From NCBI GenBank assembly GCA_028703495.1, contig JAQVMT010000001.1, positions 1-64,000 on the forward strand: a stretch of 64,000 bases of DNA. The letters run 5' to 3'. Positions 8,920-20,400 of this stretch are shown here, piece by piece. The stretch's first letter is position 1; the number at the start of each line of letters is the position of its first letter. Origin of the DNA: Clostridia bacterium. Its GTDB lineage: Bacteria > Bacillota > Clostridia > Christensenellales > CAG-314. Below the pieces are notes generated by a model. It searched no databases. It was not told the DNA's origin and worked only from the letters and a program-made list of their open reading frames with translations. A program made the position numbers and the translations under genes.

Positions 8920-9041
8920 CTTCGATAATTGGTATGACCTAACAGATATTCCGTAATTAAAGCGAAACAACTTTTGTTTCAATGTGAAAATAACACTTTG
9001 GTTTAGATCCGCTTTTTTGTATAGCTAGGCATTTGTGCCAC

Positions 9042-10036
9042 TTATTTGGATTCGTTATATAAGTCGAAGAGCGTTTTTGTATAGGCGCGAAGCCCATTCA
9101 CCGTGCTGTCGGGCTTAATGACCTTCAATTGCTTGCCAAACGAACAGCACCAAGCATAGAATTGGGGACTTATTTGGACGGACGCTTCGAATCGAATCTT
9201 ATCGCAAACCTCGTTCATTTTGATGTTTTCGCCAAACTTATCCATAACGGGATTTAACAAAGACTTTTCGCATTCGAAGTCTACGACGGTTTCATCTCCG
9301 ACATACATTCCGAATACCTCCTTGCGATGCTGCTTCAAGTCGAATCTATCGATTTGTTCGGACCTTGCGGCATCGAGCGGTTCAACCTCCACATAGTCCA
9401 TTCTGTCTATGCGATAGTGCGCGAAATTGTCGGATTTATCACTGTAACAGATGACGTAGTAGTTGTCGCTCCAAAGCATAGTCGCGCATGGTGTAAGCAG
9501 ATACCTTTGCTTGTCCCGTCTGTAAACCTTTTCTTTGCTTGCGTTGTAATCGAAATATAGAAATGAAATCTTTTTGTGAAGTTTAATGGCTTTCTCAATT
9601 GAATCGATGCTGTAATAAACGTATTCGTTCGTATGCTTGGTCGTATTGAAGTCAACAATGCTGCCGGTTATTGTGCTCGCACAATTTTTTCCGCAAGAGA
9701 AAGGATTTTTTTGACCAAACGTTCGGTTTTTCTCTCGGTAATAAAGCTTGCGGCTTGCACTGCATCCGAAAGTATTCTAAGCTCCGGAGTACTGAACACC
9801 CTATCGGCAAAATAATAACAATTAGTTTGGTTGGCTCCTTTGACACACATCACCTCGAAGCCGTATTCTTTGAGGATTTTTACATCGTTGTAGAGCGTTC
9901 GTCTGTCGCATGGCGCACCGCGATTGGCGAGCTGCTCCAAAATCGTTTTTGACGACATCGGATTTTGTTCATCGCTGGACTCCTTTAGAAGCTCATAAAT
10001 TAACAGAATTCGAATTAAATGCGGCTGTTTCCCCAT
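9042..10036 (-). pseudogene. WYL-domain transcriptional regulator, frameshifted
   Basis: The N-terminal part (10036 to about 9690) is a winged HTH: GKQPHLIRILLIYELL and CDRRTLYNDVKILKEYGFEV. It stops at 9668. The remaining protein continues in another frame: IVDFNTTKHTNEYVYYS, KISFLYFDYNASKEKVY and the WYL-domain core LWSDNYYVICYSD, ending at 9042. An A6 run on the coding strand (T6 at about 9685-9690 of the plus strand) marks the break; one more A would read LAEKNCASTITGSIVDF and restore one 332-residue protein. The start at 10036 follows GGAGGAGGA. WYL regulators often control CRISPR-Cas operons, and this one lies directly upstream of cas6. It may be a real pseudogene, a slippage-expressed gene or a sequence error. 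Confidence 0.85.
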
Positions 10037-10059
10037 AATTTCCTCCTCCGTATACATTG

Positions 10060-10112
10060 ATTATACCACAATATTTCAATACGTCAAGAGCCGACCGTAC
10101 AAAACTTTGTAC
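10060..10112 (-). promoter_or_regulatory. promoter of the WYL gene with adjacent palindrome
   Basis: On the minus strand TTGACG (10087-10082), a 16-bp spacer and TATAAT (10065-10060) form a good sigma-A promoter. Just upstream of the -35 lies a perfect inverted repeat, GTACAAA-AC-TTTGTAC, at 10097-10112. It differs from the operators in front of cas6, so it may bind another regulator. Confidence 0.6.
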
Positions 10113-10564
10113 AACAAGAAAATAATTCGGGTAAGTTAGATCGTATAAGCGGAGATATAAACATATAAGATGTAGACAATGACGTATAACCGTATGTCAA
10201 TTAGGATGCCGCTATGCGTATATATAGTCAAAAGTTTGGGCTGAATTAAATCAATCTTTACAAAGCTGCTTTTAATTAACTAAAAATGACCGGCGGATTA
10301 TTGATGACGATTCTTCAAAAAGCAAATCCCCATTAGGGCGAACCACACGGGTTCGCCCAACAAAAGGAACTATGAACAACGCGGCACAGCTCAAAAACAT
10401 AGCCTTGCCGCTACTCACTAAAACGCAGCTCAACTGTATATAAAAGGTCGCGATGTTCGTCCTTGCAAGCAAGGGGTTATGAACGTGCCACGCAAAGAAT
10501 TGCGGCAGTGTTTACAATATGAATTCGGAGTCGCAACAGCCCTATAGGTGTGCAAAAACCTTGC
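10113..10564. other. intergenic region without a recognisable gene
   Basis: No convincing gene is seen. It contains one copy of the dispersed GGGCGAACC...GGTTCGCCC palindrome at 10336-10358, an element also present at 13696, 62231 and 62466. As the first structure downstream of the minus-strand dipeptidase gene, that hairpin could act as its transcription end. Confidence 0.5.
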
Positions 10565-11896
10565 TTAACGCGCCAGATTGTAGATTGCGACGAGGTAAAT
10601 CTCTGCCATTTTGGCAAACTTATCCAAGGAGATATACTCATTGGTTTGGTGCATAATCTTCTCATCGTCGGCAAATTCAGGACCGAATGCAAGGCAGTTG
10701 TCCATGCATTTGGCGTAGGTGCCGCCGCCGATTGCCATAGGCTTGGGATCTCCGCCCATAACCTCTTTATAAGCCGCGAGCAGATCCTTAACCAAGGGTG
10801 AGTCGGGCGAGATATACACGGACGCGCTCTTATGACCGCCGATAATCTTGAAATCGGGCGAGTTTTTGTGGATAAGCTCCTCGATTTTTGCGTGAGAATA
10901 GCTTACGGGAAAGCGGATATCGATGTCAAGCTGCAAATGTCTGTCTATGACCTTGACAACGTCGAGGCTGACGGAAATTTTACCGCTTTGCTTGTCCTCC
11001 AAATACAGTCCCCATTTTTCTCCGCAAAAGTCCACGCAAAGGTTATTTGCGATAAAGGTGAGAGGCTTGCTTTGCGGAAACAGCTTAGCAAGAGCCTTAA
11101 ATATCTTCCATGTTGCATTGTCGCCCAATTCGGGGACACTGCCGTGGGTGGCTTTTCCCGTTGCGGTGAGCTTTGTGTTTGTTCCGTCGAATTCGGCGGT
11201 AACATTGTCGAGAGCGACGTCCACCTTGCCTGCGACGACCGCCTCGCAGTAGTTGGGAACGATGTTAACCAAACTGCCTGCGGCTATGTCGATTACCTCG
11301 TCGGGGAGTATTCCTGCATCGAGCTTGATGCCGTAGACGCCCTTTTCGCAATTAATCAAGGGGAAGTTGCCATCGGGTGAAAACGCGACATCGGGCATTT
11401 TGCGTTTGGTTTTATAGTACTGCATACACTTCATACCCGTTTCCTCGTTGCAGCCGAAGATAAGGCGAATAGTTTTGGACGGCTTGAAGCCCGAGTCCAT
11501 AAGAGCCTTAAGCGCGAACATACATGCGATCATCGGACCCTTGTCGTCTACGGTGCCGCGTCCGTACATTTTGCCGTCGATAACCTCTCCCGCAAAGGGG
11601 GGCGCAATCCAACCGTCTTTGGAAACGGGAACGACATCGAGGTGTCCCAAAATACCTAAAACCTCCTTGCCGTTGCCGCAGTCGAGCTGTCCCGCGTAAT
11701 AGTCTATATTATCGGCGCGAAAGCCCATTTTTTCGCCTACGCTCAAAACGTAGTCCAAACAGTCACCGGTTTCTTTTCCGAAGGGATAGATGCCCTCGGA
11801 GGGTTTTTCCACGGTGTTAAATTTAATGGTTTCTTTAAGTACTTTCACCATTTCGGGAAAGCTGTCTTTCAATATTTTCTTTGCTTGTTCAGGCAT
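10565..11896 (-). CDS. pepV: M20 family dipeptidase (PepV/Sapep-like)
   Basis: The 443-aa protein has the M20 di-zinc peptidase motifs in order: GHLDVVP (first metal His and catalytic Asp), GRGTVDDKGP (bridging Asp), CNEETGMKC (catalytic Glu pair) and FSPDGNFP. The length and the GRGTVDDKGP wording match the PepV/Sapep dipeptidase branch rather than carboxypeptidase or acylase branches. It would hydrolyse cytoplasmic dipeptides, feeding the amino-acid fermentations in this window. The start at 11896 follows AAGGAG. It is divergent from gltX. Confidence 0.88.
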   Translation of the reverse strand: MPEQAKKILKDSFPEMVKVLKETIKFNTVEKPSEGIYPFGKETGDCLDYVLSVGEKMGFRADNIDYYAGQLDCGNGKEVLGILGHLDVVPVSKDGWIAPPFAGEVIDGKMYGRGTVDDKGPMIACMFALKALMDSGFKPSKTIRLIFGCNEETGMKCMQYYKTKRKMPDVAFSPDGNFPLINCEKGVYGIKLDAGILPDEVIDIAAGSLVNIVPNYCEAVVAGKVDVALDNVTAEFDGTNTKLTATGKATHGSVPELGDNATWKIFKALAKLFPQSKPLTFIANNLCVDFCGEKWGLYLEDKQSGKISVSLDVVKVIDRHLQLDIDIRFPVSYSHAKIEELIHKNSPDFKIIGGHKSASVYISPDSPLVKDLLAAYKEVMGGDPKPMAIGGGTYAKCMDNCLAFGPEFADDEKIMHQTNEYISLDKFAKMAEIYLVAIYNLAR

Positions 11897-11924
11897 ATCA
11901 TAATCTCCTTGTCCTAAAAATTAA

Positions 11925-11952
11925 GCCGATATGGCAAGAAAAGTATATCGGC
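11925..11952. other. 8-bp hairpin between divergent pepV and gltX
   Basis: GCCGATAT at 11925-11932 pairs with ATATCGGC at 11945-11952. It sits in the shared upstream region of two divergent genes and may be an operator. No T-box features were found in this 169-bp space. Confidence 0.35.
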
Positions 11953-12065
11953 AGGTTAATAAAGGTATAAATCCAAAATTAATTGAATTATTTACGGAAA
12001 TATTATACACTTTTTTTGTGATTTGTGCTATCATTTTGGGGTACTATTTGCGAAAAGAGGTAGTT

Positions 12066-13511
12066 ATGGACAAAATTATTAGAACTAGATTTGCACCCAG
12101 CCCGACGGGTTATATGCACATAGGCAACTTAAGGACTGCGCTTTACTCATATTTTTATGCGAAGGGACGCGGAGGGCAGTTTATACTGCGCATCGAAGAT
12201 ACCGACCAAAACCGCGAGGTCGAGGGAAGCTCTCAACTTATCATCGATACGCTTCACGAAACAGGTTTGATTTACGACGAGGGACCGGACATCGGCGGAC
12301 CCTACGCGCCGTATGTGCAGAGCCAACGCAAAACCGGCTATTTGGAGTATGCAAAGCAGCTTGTTGCGCAAGGCGATGCTTATTACTGCTTTTGCGACAA
12401 AGAGAGATTGGAAAGCCTTACCGACGAGAACGGTGCAAGAAAGTACGACAAGCACTGCTTGAGCCTTTCCTTAGAGGAGGTTCAACGCCGATTGGCTAAC
12501 GGTGAGTCTTATGTTATCCGCCAAAACATTCCCGACACGCATGAGGCAAACACCTATCACGATATGGTTTTTGGCGATATAACCGTGGACAGCTGCGAAA
12601 TGGAGGATCAAATTCTCATTAAATCAGACGGAATGCCGACCTATAACTTTGCAAACGTCATCGATGATCATCTTATGAACATCAACTGCGTAATGAGGGG
12701 AGCGGAATATCTTTCCAGCACACCCAAATACAATCTGCTTTACGATGCGTTCAAGTGGGAACGCCCCGTGTACATTCACCTTCCCAGCATTATGAGGGAT
12801 GCAACGCATAAGCTGAGCAAGCGCAACGGCGCGGCAGGTTACGGCGATCTCAAGGCTAAGGGTTTTTTACGCGAGGCAATCTTGAATTACATTGTATTGC
12901 TCGGTTGGTCGCCAAAAAACGATGTGGAAAAAATGTCCTTCGATGAAATGCTGCACGCGTTTAACCTCGAGGGAATCAGCAAGAGCAACGCCATTTTTGA
13001 CGAGGTCAAATTGAGGTGGCTCAACGGTCTTTACATCAAGGAGCTTCCGTTTGAGGAGTTTGTGGAGTACGCTACTCCTTGGTTGGATAAATCCTGTTGC
13101 CGTGGTCGTTTCGACTACGCCTACCTATGCAAGCTTATTCAGGGCAGAATCGACACACTCGAGGATATTATCGAGTTGGTGAGCTTTGTGGACAAATTCG
13201 GCGACTACGATTTGGAGTTGTATACAAACAAGAAGCAAAAGACTTCTCCCGAGGTCGCAAAGGAAATATTGCCAAAGGTTTTGGACTTTTTGACCGCCCA
13301 AACCGATTGGAGCGAGCAACAGCTCCACGATTCGGTCCTTGCCTTCGTCCAACAGCTGGGAGTTAAAAACGGCATAGTCCTTTGGCCGTTGAGGGTGGCT
13401 CTTTCGGGACTGATGTCCACGCCGGGCGGAGCAACAGAATTGCTCTACCTTTTTGGAAAGGAAGAAAGCCTTCGCAGAATCCGTTACAGTATAGATCTCT
13501 TAAATAAATAA
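12066..13511 (+). CDS. gltX: glutamate--tRNA ligase
   Basis: The 481-aa class I synthetase opens MDKIIRTRFAPSPTGYMHIG with the HIGH signature as MHIG, and carries the KMSKS-type loop HKLSKRNG near residue 245. It charges tRNA-Glu in the cytoplasm. The frame is open 45 codons further upstream, but GAGGT just before 12066 and the family's usual N-terminus fix this start. A strong hairpin follows the stop at 13541-13567. Confidence 0.95.
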   Translation: MDKIIRTRFAPSPTGYMHIGNLRTALYSYFYAKGRGGQFILRIEDTDQNREVEGSSQLIIDTLHETGLIYDEGPDIGGPYAPYVQSQRKTGYLEYAKQLVAQGDAYYCFCDKERLESLTDENGARKYDKHCLSLSLEEVQRRLANGESYVIRQNIPDTHEANTYHDMVFGDITVDSCEMEDQILIKSDGMPTYNFANVIDDHLMNINCVMRGAEYLSSTPKYNLLYDAFKWERPVYIHLPSIMRDATHKLSKRNGAAGYGDLKAKGFLREAILNYIVLLGWSPKNDVEKMSFDEMLHAFNLEGISKSNAIFDEVKLRWLNGLYIKELPFEEFVEYATPWLDKSCCRGRFDYAYLCKLIQGRIDTLEDIIELVSFVDKFGDYDLELYTNKKQKTSPEVAKEILPKVLDFLTAQTDWSEQQLHDSVLAFVQQLGVKNGIVLWPLRVALSGLMSTPGGATELLYLFGKEESLRRIRYSIDLLNK

Positions 13512-13540
13512 GCCGAAAGAGAGCGGAGCTTTCATAATGT

Positions 13541-13567
13541 GAGGCTGTTGCGTTAAGCAACAGCCTC
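13541..13567. terminator. 11-bp perfect hairpin after gltX
   Basis: GAGGCTGTTGC pairs perfectly with GCAACAGCCTC across a 5-nt loop, 30 bases after the gltX stop. There is no long T-run, so it may be a weak intrinsic terminator or an RNA-stabilising end. Confidence 0.55.
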
Positions 13568-13695
13568 ATGTATTTGAATCAGTAAAAAACCATATAGGCG
13601 AACCCGAGTTTTCACCTGTATGCCGAAAGCGAAGCTTCTATCGCCGACACGCTCATACAGTTGAAACCACCTCCTGCTCATGCATTTCCGTTCGT

Positions 13696-13720
13696 AGGGG
13701 GCGAACCCGTGTGTTCGCCC
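13696..13720. repeat. dispersed GCGAAC...GTTCGC palindromic repeat
   Basis: GGGGGCGAACCCGTGTGTTC followed by GCCC is one copy of a short element found four times in the window (also 10336-10358, 62231-62266, 62466-62504). The arms GGGCGAAC and GTTCGCCC form a hairpin. All copies are intergenic. Confidence 0.75.
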
Positions 13721-13918
13721 GTGTTTAGATGTCGTCTTCAATGAATTGTTAAGAAGCGGTGGTTGTATGGACATAAGTCACGTCGAAGCCGGTCGGGAGT
13801 ATTACCAACGAAGTCTAGCATAAGGGCTCAAATTTAAATGCATTTTCAAAATAAGCTTTAAAATACTCGTTATGATGATTGACAAATCAAAGCAAAGATA
13901 ATATAATGTAAGTGGTTC

Positions 13919-13994
13919 GGGCAGTTAGCTCAGTTGGGAGAGCGTCTCCTTGACGTGGAGAGGGTCGGGGGTTCGAGTCCCTTATTGCCCACCA
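13919..13994 (+). tRNA. tRNA-Val (GAC anticodon), CCA encoded
   Basis: The cloverleaf is complete: acceptor GGGCAGT/ATTGCCC, D-arm GCTC/GAGC, anticodon stem TCTCC/GGAGA with loop TTGACGT (anticodon GAC), a 5-nt variable loop, and T-arm GGGGG/CCCTT with loop TTCGAGT. The discriminator is A, and CCA is encoded. It reads valine codons GUC/GUU. The terminator at 14000-14032 follows. Confidence 0.96.
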
Positions 13995-14306
13995 TTTTCG
14001 GCGAACAAGTCTTTTTGCTTGTTCGCCTTTTTGTAGCCGCAAAGCGACTGCAAGAAAGCCAAACTGCGCTTATAGACATTATTCGCCTTAGCGTTAGCGG
14101 TAATGGAGAACGAAATATGTATCGCTCCGCTTATTAGTTGAAAGCTTATTTAAAACGTTTGAACTTCGCTCCGCTCCTTCGTTGCATTCCGTTGCACTTC
14201 ATTTCACTTCGCCGAGTCCCTTATTGCCCACCATTTTCGGCGAACAAGTCTTTTTGCTTGTTTGCCTTTCTTGCAGTCGCAAAGCGACTGCAAGAAAGGC
14301 AAACTG
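13974..14306. repeat. direct repeat of the tRNA-Val 3' end and terminator
   Basis: The segment 13974-14066 (last 21 nt of the tRNA with CCA, the terminator and about 35 bp more) recurs at 14213-14306 with a few changes. The second copy carries a stronger hairpin, CTTGCAGTCGC-AAA-GCGACTGCAAG. The 146 bp between copies hold no gene. It could be an integration scar, because tRNA 3' ends are common attachment sites, or a simple tandem duplication like those at other gene ends here. Confidence 0.85.
14000..14032 (+). terminator. Rho-independent terminator of tRNA-Val
   Basis: GGCGAACAAG at 14000-14009 pairs perfectly with CTTGTTCGCC at 14018-14027, followed by five T residues. It begins 5 bases after the tRNA 3' end. 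Confidence 0.9.
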
Positions 14307-14337
14307 AAGATTATGTCCGCGTCCCGATTGCAAATTA

Positions 14338-14453
14338 AAGTGCGTAAGCTCTTTTTGAACTTACGCACTTATTATTACGCTCGCTTATATAAGAAAAGCT
14401 TATACTTGTGAGAATATCCCCTGTTCCCGTGGGCATTTGTCGTTCACGGGAAC
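14338..14453. terminator. two hairpins at the end of the giant protease gene
   Basis: AAGTGCGTAAG (14338-14348) pairs perfectly with CTTACGCACTT (14360-14370). GTTCCCGTG (14423-14431) pairs with CACGGGAAC (14445-14453). Both lie within 135 bp downstream of the minus-strand gene that ends at 14470 and are its likely transcript end. Neither has a clear T-run on that strand. Confidence 0.5.
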
Positions 14454-14469
14454 GCTAAATCGGTTGCAA

Positions 14470-17400
14470 TTATTGCTTGTTCTTTTTTTGTTTTGTAACG
14501 AACAAGACCACTATTGCCGATATAAATAATGCTAACGCAATAATGATGGCGGGATACTTGGGCATAAAGCTCTTCGAAACCGCTTCATCAATTGCTCCTT
14601 TGGCGATATTGCTTTCAACTTCGCTTTCAATAACGTCGCCGTTCGCGTTGTCGCTTGCATTATTATCGCTTGCGGTATTTTGATTGTCATTGTTACTTGC
14701 AGTACAAATTTCTGCGTTATACAACAATTCGTAATTGCTTACCTTTAGTTTGTCGTTTTCGGACAGCATTCCGTAAGCCTGCTTTGCAGCGTAGACTTCA
14801 TTTGTTGTATAGCTCACATTGCCAAGCTTGGAAATAAGCCCTTCAACATGCTTTGCGGAAGTATTAAGCAAAATGTTTTCGCCTTGATCGTTTGTTGCGT
14901 ATATCGTTTTAAAGTAACTCGTCCAAATAAAATTGTCATAAAACTTTCCGTTTTGAGGACGATATAGCGTCAATTCAAGGTCAGCTTCAATATTATCCAC
15001 GAAGTTGTCATAGTAATAGTCTTGTTTTTTACGCCACAAGCCGTTTAGTACCGGAGCATTACTTGACAGGCATATAACTTCTTTTAAATTGTCAACGCCG
15101 TATAATGCTCTGTCGCCAACAGCCAGAAGTGATTTCGGCAGAGTGACCTTTGTCAATGCTTTATTTGCGCCGAAGGAATTCGGAGCCAGGAAAAGCACTC
15201 CCTCCGGTACGATATACTCAGTATCGGTTTTAGCGACCGAATAAAGTATAAGCGTTGTCATTTCCTTGTTAAACAGAACTCCGTCTATTATCGTGAAGTA
15301 CGGATTGTCTTCGGCAACAATAATGCTATTTAAGCTATCGCACCCCGCAAACACCGAGTAAAAGTCCAAATTCTTAATATTTGAAGGGATATATATCTCT
15401 CTTAGCGAAACACATAGAGCAAAGGCAGAACCGCCAATCGTAACCAAGCTTTCAGGTAAATCAAGCTTTTCGATGCTTTCACACGAGTAAAATGCATAGC
15501 TGCCGATTTCCATAAGTCCTTCGGGTAAAGTAACGGTGACTAAAGACTTACAGTAATAGAAGGCATAATCGCCTATCCTTTCCAGTATCGGAGCTTCGCC
15601 GTCAAAGGTTAACGATTGCATTCCACTAAATCTCAAGAAACAGTTATTCGGTATTTCCTTAACATTTGAGGATAACACGACACCCTTAAGCAAGGGCTTT
15701 TCGTATTGCCAGTCGAAATTTCCGCCAACTACCGAACTGCCCGGATCCAACGAGCCTGCGTTAACCACGTATAAGGCGTTATCGTATGAGAAGGCGTTCT
15801 CATCTATCGTAACAACAGTGGAGGGCATTACATAAATTCCGTCATAATCCCAAGCGGAAGGTTGTTTGTAAACTCTTGTCATTGCTTTGTCGTACATTAC
15901 ACCGTACTCGTCAACCGTTAAGTAGGGGTTGTTCGCATCAACCGTCCAGCGCTTCAACATACTAGCGGCATTCGATACGTAACCTGCAATGTAATCTACC
16001 CTTCCTGCGAAATAGACTGTGGTTAGTTTTGGACAGCTGTTGAATACAAAGAAATCCAAATAACCCAAATCCTTGTGGAAATATACTTCCTCCAATTCGG
16101 GACAAGCAGAGAAAGCAGATCCGTTAATTCCGCCTATGTTGCCGTAAAAATGAACGGTTTTGAGTGGAATTCCCGAAAAATCAACGTTGTATTCATTCAT
16201 ATAGCTTCCGATAGTACCGATATTGCCGTAGAAGGAAACCGTATTCAGTGCGTTCATTCCGGTAAATGAATTATAAAGACCGCTAAAATCTCCGTAGATT
16301 TCTACGCTCGTTACGTTTTCAAGTAGGTTAAATGAATGACTACCAAGTGCTGTAACGTTAGCAGGAAGTATGATTTCGGTGAAGCCAAGATTGCGTACAA
16401 ACGCCATTCCGCTTATTGAATGAACATATTCAAATGAGTTAAACTCACCCAACGCAGTACATTCAAAGAAGCATCTATCCGGTATCGTCGGGCAATTGCT
16501 TGACCAATTCACCACGGCAAGCTTTGTACAATTACTAAAGCAGCTACTGCCGACAGAGGTAACGGTATTAGGTAGAGTAACCGAGGTTAATCCGCTCTTA
16601 TAGAACGCTTCGTCACCGATAGTAACTAACCCGTCATTGAACGTCACGTCGGAAAGATTGATGCACCCATAAAAGGCTCTGGCTAATACTGTTTTGACAT
16701 CCGCTCCGAAGATTATTCCTTCGATCGCGGTATTGGCAAAAGCCTTACTGCCGATTGTATGAACGCCGTTTGGAATAACCACTTGCTTTGCCGCACCTTC
16801 ATATGCGGTTAATACGCCGTTTTCAATGATAAATCCGGTATATTCGGTTAAGTAAGCTACAAGCTCTTTCCAACCCTCGGCGTTTGCATATGCATCTAAA
16901 CTGCCGGTAGGTACGCTTATCGAATATCCTGAAGGCACATTTAAGAAAGCATTCTTTCCAAGCACGGGCGGAACGTGACCAAACAGGTTTAGACGTCTTA
17001 ACGAACAGGATGCAAATGCTTCGTTACCGATACTGCTTACTCCTTCTGCAAGGTGCACCAAAACCAACGACTTGCAATAATAGAAAGCTCTGTCTTCTAC
17101 AGCGGTTAGTTTATATCCCGTATATAATTCCTGCAAATCACTGTATGCAAATGCTTCCGCACCGATAGCTTTGATTTTCAAGGGCAAGTTTATTATGCGC
17201 GATTTTCCGGAATAGGACGTTAACACATTGTCCTCACTTACTGTAAAGACGCTTATATCCTCCAATCTATCTACGTAATCGGTATATAAACGAGAATAAG
17301 CGGCTACGCAACCTTCGGGAACATAGATCCTTCCGTTTTCGGTTTTTGAAAATGCGTTTGCGCCTATTGCGGCAGGTTCTCTTCTGTTTAGAGTTATACT

Positions 17401-20400
17401 TTTAAGCACAAAGCATTCGTCAAAAGCTCTTTGACCTAAGCTGGTTACCGTATCGGGCAACTCCACAAAAGCCAATGAGGAGCATTTGTAAAATGCGTTG
17501 CTACCAATAGTAGCCAGTGCCGTATCTTCTAGGTTAATGTATTTTAGCGCGCCGCAATCCTCAAACGCACATAGTCCTATTGATTGTATGCGGGGGGAAA
17601 GCTCAACTTTTACTAACTGAGTACAAAATCGAAATGCCATCGATTGTATTGCCGTTACGGTTGAAGGAAGCTTGACGCTTTGCAGAGAGGAATTATAGAA
17701 CATACTCTCGCCGACATATGCGATTTTGGTATCCTCAAGGTTGACCGAGCGAATATTAATACAATTAACAAATGCGGCAGACTCCAAAACCATCAGGGTT
17801 GACGGAAGTCTCAAATCAGTGATTCCTTTTACATATTGGAAGGCATTGTTTCCGATACTTACCAACTTGGTATTTTCAAGATTAATTTCACTCAGTTTAT
17901 TGTCATTGAGAAAAGCCCCCGATCCTATTGAAGTCAGGGTTGAAGGCAATACCACTTTTTTCAACGAGCCACAATGACCGAAAACGTATTGAGCGATAGT
18001 CGTAATGCCCTCTGGAATCACAACCTCTTCTATCGCGGTTCCGTCAAAAAGCCAGCCGTATGTTAAATCGCAATTTGGTGACAGTCTGACAGTCTTAAGG
18101 CTCGAGCATTCATAAAAAACACCGTTAGCCATATAGGTCACACTGTCAGGAATATAGATTTCGGTTAAAGAAGCGCATCCGTAAAAAGCAGATTGACGTA
18201 GATAGACAAGCTTCGTCGGGAACTCCATTTCGCTTAAGTTTTTACAGTAAGCAAATGCGCATCCGCCTATGCTAGTCAAAGACTGCGGGAAAGAAACCTT
18301 TTTTATTTCATCGTGGTAAGCGAAGATTCCGTTAGCCATCGTGCTGATATTTCTGATGGCGGTTACGCCGTCGGGAATAATGACATGTTCTGCGTTTCCC
18401 GTATATGCCGTGATCGTTCCATTGCTGATTACGAAGTCACTTGGAGAAGATTCACTGTTTATCTCGAGCTTATCGGTGTTTTGAATCGAGCTTTTCTCGC
18501 CATTGCCAGTCGAATTTCCGATGTTTTCTTGTTCATCCATAGAAATGGAGTAAACAGAATAATTCATCGCGTAATCCTGTAAAACAAAGGTTAACTTATT
18601 GTTTATGAGCTTGCTCATATAGTCGGTTACGTCGATTGTTACGATGTTATTACTGTTCCTTTCAAACTCATATATCGGGCGAGCATAGTCATCTATCGGA
18701 ATTAATTCATTTCCTGCGTTCATAGTATAGAACTGCATATTCATAAGATAGTGATTATCACAAATCTCAAAATCTGCGTACGTCCTTCCGTTTTCCTCTC
18801 TGATTTTTGCATCAATCAAGGTAGGCGCCTCAAAATCTATGTATACAGGGAAGCTAATTGAATCCTTTACGTTTCTTATGGGTTCATCGTATGCTAATTC
18901 CGCCGTAATTGTAACTATAACCTTTTGGTTGTTTGCCAACATCAGCATTGAAGGAGAGAAGCCAAGGTTGTGTGCGGTGTTAGAGTTAACATAACTCTTC
19001 CTTGCCGTCGGCGCGTAGCTATCCATATAGACCGTTCCGTTATACGCGTCTTCGATATAGTATGTCAAGTTATAGCAGTTTCTGAGTAATCCGAAGTAAA
19101 CCGATACAAACTCGCTTGCACAGTTACTGAATACGCTAATTGCATTTTTATCGGCATCGGGAGCAACCTCTTTTGCTCCTTCGGGTAAAACGTAAACGTA
19201 AGTGCCCATTTTGATTAAATCACTGCGATTAAATACTGCAATCGGAGCAACAGGATATACCAGAGCTTTTTCTTCGTCATAAATAGTAGCGTCAAATATA
19301 GGAGCTTCCGTCCAATCGCCATAAAAACCGAGGAATGGAATGGATATGTCTACCCCGCTTTTATTTGCGGCAAGCAAGGATACGAAGCCCTCTATATACC
19401 AGCCGTATTTGAAGTTGTTATCAAAATAAGCTCTACTTTGTTCGCCCAACACAACGGACAACGAGATTTCTGCAGTCATTCCTGCCTTTACTCGCACATT
19501 CATTCCGTCAATTTCGCCGTTTTTAACCTTTACCGAAACGGAATAGTCTGTTTGTTCAAACATTAATCCATTTAAAGAAAAGCCGTCAATGCCTAACTGT
19601 GGTGCAATTAAAGTCAAATCAAGCAAATAACTTAAATCCGTGTCGCCGAAGTTCATCAGGTTGAATCTCAGATTATACTTGCCCTCTTTATCCTTGTCGT
19701 CACCAAGTTCAAGCTTGGTCTTGTCTGTTCCGTTAACGGTGAGTACTGCGGTTGTACTTAAAGCGGCGTCCAAATTCATAATGCCCGACCCCTGCTTCCT
19801 CACAGAAGCGGGTACGCCGTTGGTATCCACTACAATCGAAGACGTACTCATAACAAGTTGATAAACCATTGCTCTTACTTCTTTTGCCGTAAAATGAGGG
19901 AATATACTTTTAACATATTGACGAACGGCAGTTGCTGCCCCTGCCATATTGGGAGATGCCATACTGGTTCCGCTCATTTCAACATAGTATGCGCCCGAAG
20001 AAGAAGGCACGGACGAATAAATCGCACCACCCGGAGCGGTGATTTCCGGCTTTAGTTTCAGGTCGGGTGTTGGTCCCCAGCTTGAAAAATCCGACAAATA
20101 CGGACCGGAGTAATTATCTACTGAAAAATTAATGATACCCGTTCCTGCTTTTTCAAGCATTAAGCCGTCAGCTAGAGATATACCCGCTGTCGGTATTGAA
20201 AGCTCGTCGATCTGCATACGGATCAAACCGTCAGTGTTATTATACACCAAGCATGCTATTGCGCCTTTATTAGAGGCATTCAGTTGTTTTTGTTGGAAGG
20301 ACAACCCGAAGCCTCTTTGCGTAACGGCAATTTTACCCGTAACGTCTATGTTTTCATATGAGCTTTCTACTCCACCGCCGGGAATGTACACAAACTCATA

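Noticed and set aside
11931-12065. N-terminal extension of gltX with a hydrophobic stretch (IICAIILGYYL-like)
   Set aside because: The enzyme family starts at MDKIIRTRFAPSPTG, GAGGT precedes that codon, and the extension overlaps the promoter area.
11897-12065. T-box leader for gltX
   Set aside because: Neither the T-box bulge sequence nor a specifier stem or terminator is visible; only an 8-bp hairpin is present.
14213-14306. A second tRNA gene
   Set aside because: Only the 3' 21 nt of tRNA-Val are duplicated; no D-arm or anticodon arm is present.
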